Of a DNA stretch of 64,000 nucleotides, positions 62,631-64,000 are shown piece after piece. The stretch is taken from NCBI GenBank assembly GCA_020439745.1, contig JAGQSC010000035.1:1-64000 (forward strand). Direction: 5' to 3'. Within the stretch, counting starts at the first letter, position 1, and each line of letters opens with the position of its first letter. Source of the DNA: Acidobacteriota bacterium. GTDB taxonomy: Bacteria; Acidobacteriota; Holophagae; Acanthopleuribacterales; Acanthopleuribacteraceae. A model generated the notes under the pieces. The model was not told where the DNA came from. It saw only the letters and a list, made by a program, of their open reading frames with translations, and ran no database searches. The position numbers and the translations under genes are program-made.

Positions 62631-62643
62631 GATCGAAATCTCC

Positions 62644-63207
62644 TCAGGCCTCTTCCTTCCAGATCTTCTCAATCCATTTTGAGAAGGGCTCCATGTCTAC
62701 CAAGTAGGTTTTGTAATCGGGATCTTTCCAGACACCGTATTCTTCCTTGGAACGCTTGTTGCGTCTGACTTGGTATTTGATGTGGTGAGGTGTGATGGGT
62801 AACTTCTCGCAAACCTCGCTGAGGTAGAAGATACCCTTTTGAGCGAGCATCTCGTTGGAATCCCATTCCGTTTCCACCGCATTGAGGCGGGGCAACATGA
62901 ATTTGCGGAAATAAGGTGAGAACTTGGTCATTCGCACGATCCAATGTGACCAGGTCTTTCGAATGCCCATCGATTCCCAGGGGTCATGGCCTTTGGACTC
63001 CATGGTATGGGCTCTGCGTTTGAGATCGTGTGGCGCCAATTCCAAGGCTTTTGCCACATCTTTGAGGTAGTACACGCCTTCTGTATTAAGCAGTTCGTCC
63101 GAAGATAGACCAGGGTCCACCGACCGGAGGCTCATCTCGTCCTTGTCAAACACCTTAGGTATGTTTTTCTTTGTTTTTTCATCTTTCGAGCGATTTCCTG
63201 TAGCCAT
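62644..63207 (-). CDS. double HTH-like repeat protein, paralogue 1
   Basis: This 187-residue protein has a basic N-terminal tail (MATGNRSKDEKTKKN) and the same two repeats: DELLNTEGVYYLKDVAKALEL (about 37-58) and NEMLAQKGIFYLSEVCEKLPI (about 118-138). Each is followed by a basic helix (HDLKRRAH, HHIKYQVRR) and an aromatic strand that ends at VRM or VDM, then FSKWI or FSPYF. It is about 40-50 percent alike to the gene at 62097-62630 by eye. GGGGGAAA stands before the ATG. Both genes run minus, converging on the PrkA operon with a gap of 170 bases. A role in DNA binding is inferred from the repeat pattern only. Confidence 0.7.
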   Translation of the reverse strand: MATGNRSKDEKTKKNIPKVFDKDEMSLRSVDPGLSSDELLNTEGVYYLKDVAKALELAPHDLKRRAHTMESKGHDPWESMGIRKTWSHWIVRMTKFSPYFRKFMLPRLNAVETEWDSNEMLAQKGIFYLSEVCEKLPITPHHIKYQVRRNKRSKEEYGVWKDPDYKTYLVDMEPFSKWIEKIWKEEA

Positions 63208-63332
63208 ACTTTCCCCCGGTGGTTTTCCTAACTTTACACAGGATTAAACCACAAGGCAAGTCAACGTATTTATGGCTAGGACAGCCAACTTGAAGGACAT
63301 CGATAATGCGAAATCAAACTGCATAACATATC

Positions 63333-63356
63333 AAAAAGGGGTTTTGGGTGAAAACC
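63333..63356 (-). terminator. weak rho-independent terminator of smc
   Basis: On the minus strand GGTTTT, a CACCC loop, and AAAACC make a 6-bp stem followed by CC and TTTTT (plus-strand A-run 63333-63337, arms 63340-63345 and 63351-63356). It begins 14 bases past the smc stop. The stem is short, so the call is moderate. Confidence 0.5.
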
Positions 63357-63370
63357 GTTTTTACTAGAAA

Positions 63371-64000
63371 TCAATCAAAACGTACAGATACTAGCTTGGA
63401 ACAACCCGTGTTCTCCATGGTCACCCCAAATAACGAGGAAGCTGCAGCCATGGTGGGTTTCTGGTGGGTGATCACAATGAACTGGGTCTCACCTTTGAGC
63501 TCTTCAATCTTGTGGATGAAACGACTCACATTGGCATCATCAAGGGGTGCGTCCACCTCGTCCAGCAGGCAGAATGGTGAAGGTCTGAATTGGAACACCG
63601 CCAATAAGAGCGCGATCGCGGTCAGCGCCTTTTCACCACCGGACATCAACATCGCATTTTGCAATTTTTTGCCGGGCGGCTGGACCAGCATGTCAATACC
63701 CGTTTCAAGCATGTCGGACTCGTCCAACAGTTCGAGGCGAGCCTCACCACCACCAAACAAATCGACAAATATGGACCCGAAATCACGGTTGATGGCTTCG
63801 AATGCTTTCTTGAATTTTTCCACGGAAACGCGGTTTAGGTTATGAATGGTGGTCCTGATCTCGGCAATGGAGTCGATCAGATCCTTTTGCTGGTCCACCA
63901 GGAACGCATATCGAGTTTCGATTTCATCGAACTCTTCGATCGCCAGTAGGTTGACGGTACCAAGGCTCGATAACTTGCGCGTCAAGTCTTCCAGCTCAAA
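63371..64000 (-). CDS. smc: chromosome segregation protein SMC, C-terminal part (runs off the right edge)
   Basis: About 210 codons of the 3' end are present; the frame stays open to base 64000, so the gene continues outside the window. The C-terminal ATPase half-head is complete: the SMC signature LMSGGEKALTAIALLLAVF, Walker B FCLLDEVDAPLDDANVSRF and the VITHQK switch. The preceding coiled-coil end (YAFLVDQQKDLIDSIAEIRTTI) and NRVSVEKFKKAFEAINRDFGSIFVDLFGGG are typical. SMC organises and separates chromosomes with ScpA and ScpB, neither of which is seen here. Confidence 0.96.
   Translation of the reverse strand, partial: FELEDLTRKLSSLGTVNLLAIEEFDEIETRYAFLVDQQKDLIDSIAEIRTTIHNLNRVSVEKFKKAFEAINRDFGSIFVDLFGGGEARLELLDESDMLETGIDMLVQPPGKKLQNAMLMSGGEKALTAIALLLAVFQFRPSPFCLLDEVDAPLDDANVSRFIHKIEELKGETQFIVITHQKPTMAAASSLFGVTMENTGCSKLVSVRFD

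Overview
The window reads as chromosomal DNA from a Gram-negative, two-membrane bacterium of moderate GC content. It has an LptF-LptG lipopolysaccharide-export permease, many secreted proteins with signal peptides, large periplasmic beta-propeller sensors, Gld-type ABC transporter genes and clan CD secreted cysteine proteases. This mix resembles Acidobacteriota (Holophagae/Acanthopleuribacter-like) or another predatory or polymer-degrading lineage, but no rRNA or tRNA is present to fix the taxonomy, so this is an inference only. No CRISPR array, tRNA, rRNA or transposase was recognised.

Region 1 (about 190-9450, all minus strand) is a compact defence island. The order is hsdM, hsdS, thsA (SIR2-SLOG), two to three TIR-domain thsB genes, hsdR and a small YgjP-like metallopeptidase, mostly joined by 4-bp ATGA overlaps or very short gaps. 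A Thoeris NAD-depleting anti-phage system is thus nested between the specificity and restriction genes of a type I restriction-modification operon. A gene-poor stretch with a long imperfect palindrome (9783-9819) follows.

Region 2 (9942-18984) is mostly housekeeping: a MetF-like protein, a SixA-like phosphatase, a four-gene Gld-type ABC cassette, RsmB, an ABM-fold monooxygenase, a CaCA antiporter and a lone P-loop ATPase. Region 3 (18995-30820) has a propeller-sensor PP2C phosphatase, a sortilin-like BNR propeller protein, an LptF-LptG fusion, a NatA/NatB-type ABC pair and a class IV aminotransferase. The aminotransferase is followed by a candidate small RNA (about 30862-30951).

Region 4 (31063-48202) is rich in exported proteins: a BNR protein with a dockerin-like tail, a C39-like peptidase, a 1308-residue caspase/legumain-like protein, an FG-GAP/ASPIC protein, and a gingipain (C25) protease with an Fn3-like partner. 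A glycan cluster (GT4, asparagine synthase, GT2) is embedded in it. A propeller histidine kinase and its NarL-type regulator follow (48289-51917). Two nearly identical CRP-like palindromes (48297-48312 and 52319-52334) bracket this pair.

Region 5 (52456-63207) holds two unknown proteins, then a PrkA / YeaH (DUF444) / SpoVR / second PrkA-like operon driven by a recognisable promoter. Next come two tandem paralogous proteins of an unfamiliar family, each made of two internally repeated HTH-like units. The end of an smc gene runs off the right edge.

The best candidates for undescribed biology are the double-HTH pair beside the two-kinase PrkA-YeaH-SpoVR operon, the Thoeris-in-Hsd operon with three unlike TIR proteins, the secreted caspase-like giant, and the candidate sRNA.
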